Assembly (NCBI RefSeq): GCF_030409845.1
Contig: NZ_JAUFQQ010000003.1
Location: forward strand, 1,116,001-1,180,000
Reading direction: 5' to 3'
DNA from: Flavobacterium branchiarum
GTDB lineage: Bacteria; Bacteroidota; Bacteroidia; Flavobacteriales; Flavobacteriaceae
DNA length: 64,000 nucleotides
Part shown: piece after piece, positions 63,800-64,000 of the stretch
Position numbering within the stretch: position 1 is the first letter of the stretch
Layout of the letters: the number at the start of each line of letters is the position of its first letter
Made by a program: the position numbers and the translations under genes
The notes under the pieces: model-generated
Databases searched by the model: none
What the model was told of the DNA's origin: nothing
Seen by the model: only the letters and a program-made list of their open reading frames with translations

Positions 63800-63839
63800 T
63801 TACGTATATTCAGCTAGGTTATTATGCTAATATACGTAA
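63800..63839. promoter_or_regulatory. Inverted repeat upstream of the NarL-type regulator
   Basis: TTACGTATATT (63800-63810) and AATATACGTAA (63829-63839) are exact reverse complements, 18 bases apart. The arms could be a dimeric operator for the regulator itself, or form an RNA hairpin in the leader. Confidence 0.55.
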
Positions 63840-64000
63840 TTCTTAATTTTCTAATATTTTTTTGTACCCTTTATTTATGCGTTTTGTTTTATTTTTTTGA
63901 AGCTGTTTGTTTTTAAAGTAAAAACGATGAAGGGTAAACGATAGTTTATAGGTCTAATGAGGCTTTTATTAATCCAAGATTTTTTTTGCTATAATTTATC

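Overview
The window looks like a chromosomal segment of a Flavobacterium-type member of the Bacteroidota. The DNA is AT-rich. It carries a SusC/RagA-SusD/RagB pair, DUF4293 and DUF3667 proteins, a Rho factor with a long N-terminal extension, and one clear promoter of the TTG-N19-TAnnTTTG type. Many gaps are filled with short AT-rich repeats of the kind common in flavobacterial genomes. No rRNA, tRNA, transposase, integrase or CRISPR array was recognised.

Layout. 1-2.3 kb: partial aldehyde dehydrogenase, RluA-type pseudouridine synthase, a four-helix-bundle gene framed by inverted repeats, and panB. 2.69-2.93 kb: two tandem copies of an apparent structured RNA, then a terminator. 3.2-14.9 kb: a complete high-affinity potassium uptake (Kdp) locus. 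It runs from an NtrC-type response regulator through a small conserved-looking protein, two tiny membrane peptides (one is KdpF), kdpA, kdpB, kdpC, a porin-like protein and a KdpD sensor domain without its kinase, to a separate HAMP-PAS histidine kinase. 15.4-16.8 kb: L-serine dehydratase. 17.3-27.2 kb: a dense minus-strand block of small genes, including AhpD-like, two Crp/Fnr regulators, GyrI-like, methyltransferase, ACT, VOC, LOG, ribB, ClbS/DfsB and a serine hydrolase. It contains one gene fragment, a C-terminal piece of a Tam-like methyltransferase.

27.8-31.4 kb is the most interesting region. A 214-codon gene of unrecognised family is followed by four tandem paralogous lipoproteins. Each of the three gaps between the lipoproteins holds a remnant of the 3' end of the first gene. 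This is the architecture expected of a toxin gene with an expanded immunity-gene array. The segment lies between direct repeats formed by an intact methyltransferase gene (32.4-33.0 kb) and a copy of its last 70 codons (27.3-27.5 kb).

31.5-43.5 kb: PhzF-like protein, methyltransferase, lpdA, an ABC exporter, truA, a phosphodiesterase, a two-component pair, DUF4293 and rho. 43.6-44.0 kb: perfect 7-bp and 8-bp tandem repeats on either side of a strong hairpin. 44.0-59.2 kb: secreted hydrolases (two M28 peptidases, a penicillin-acylase-type amidase, a cyanophycinase-family peptidase, a dienelactone hydrolase), an Lrp regulator divergent from ornithine aminotransferase, and a SusCD pair. Together these suggest import and breakdown of peptides or amides. 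59.9-63.8 kb: a MobA-like protein, a lysine-rich basic protein, an alginate-export-type barrel and a NarL-type regulator with a palindromic upstream site.
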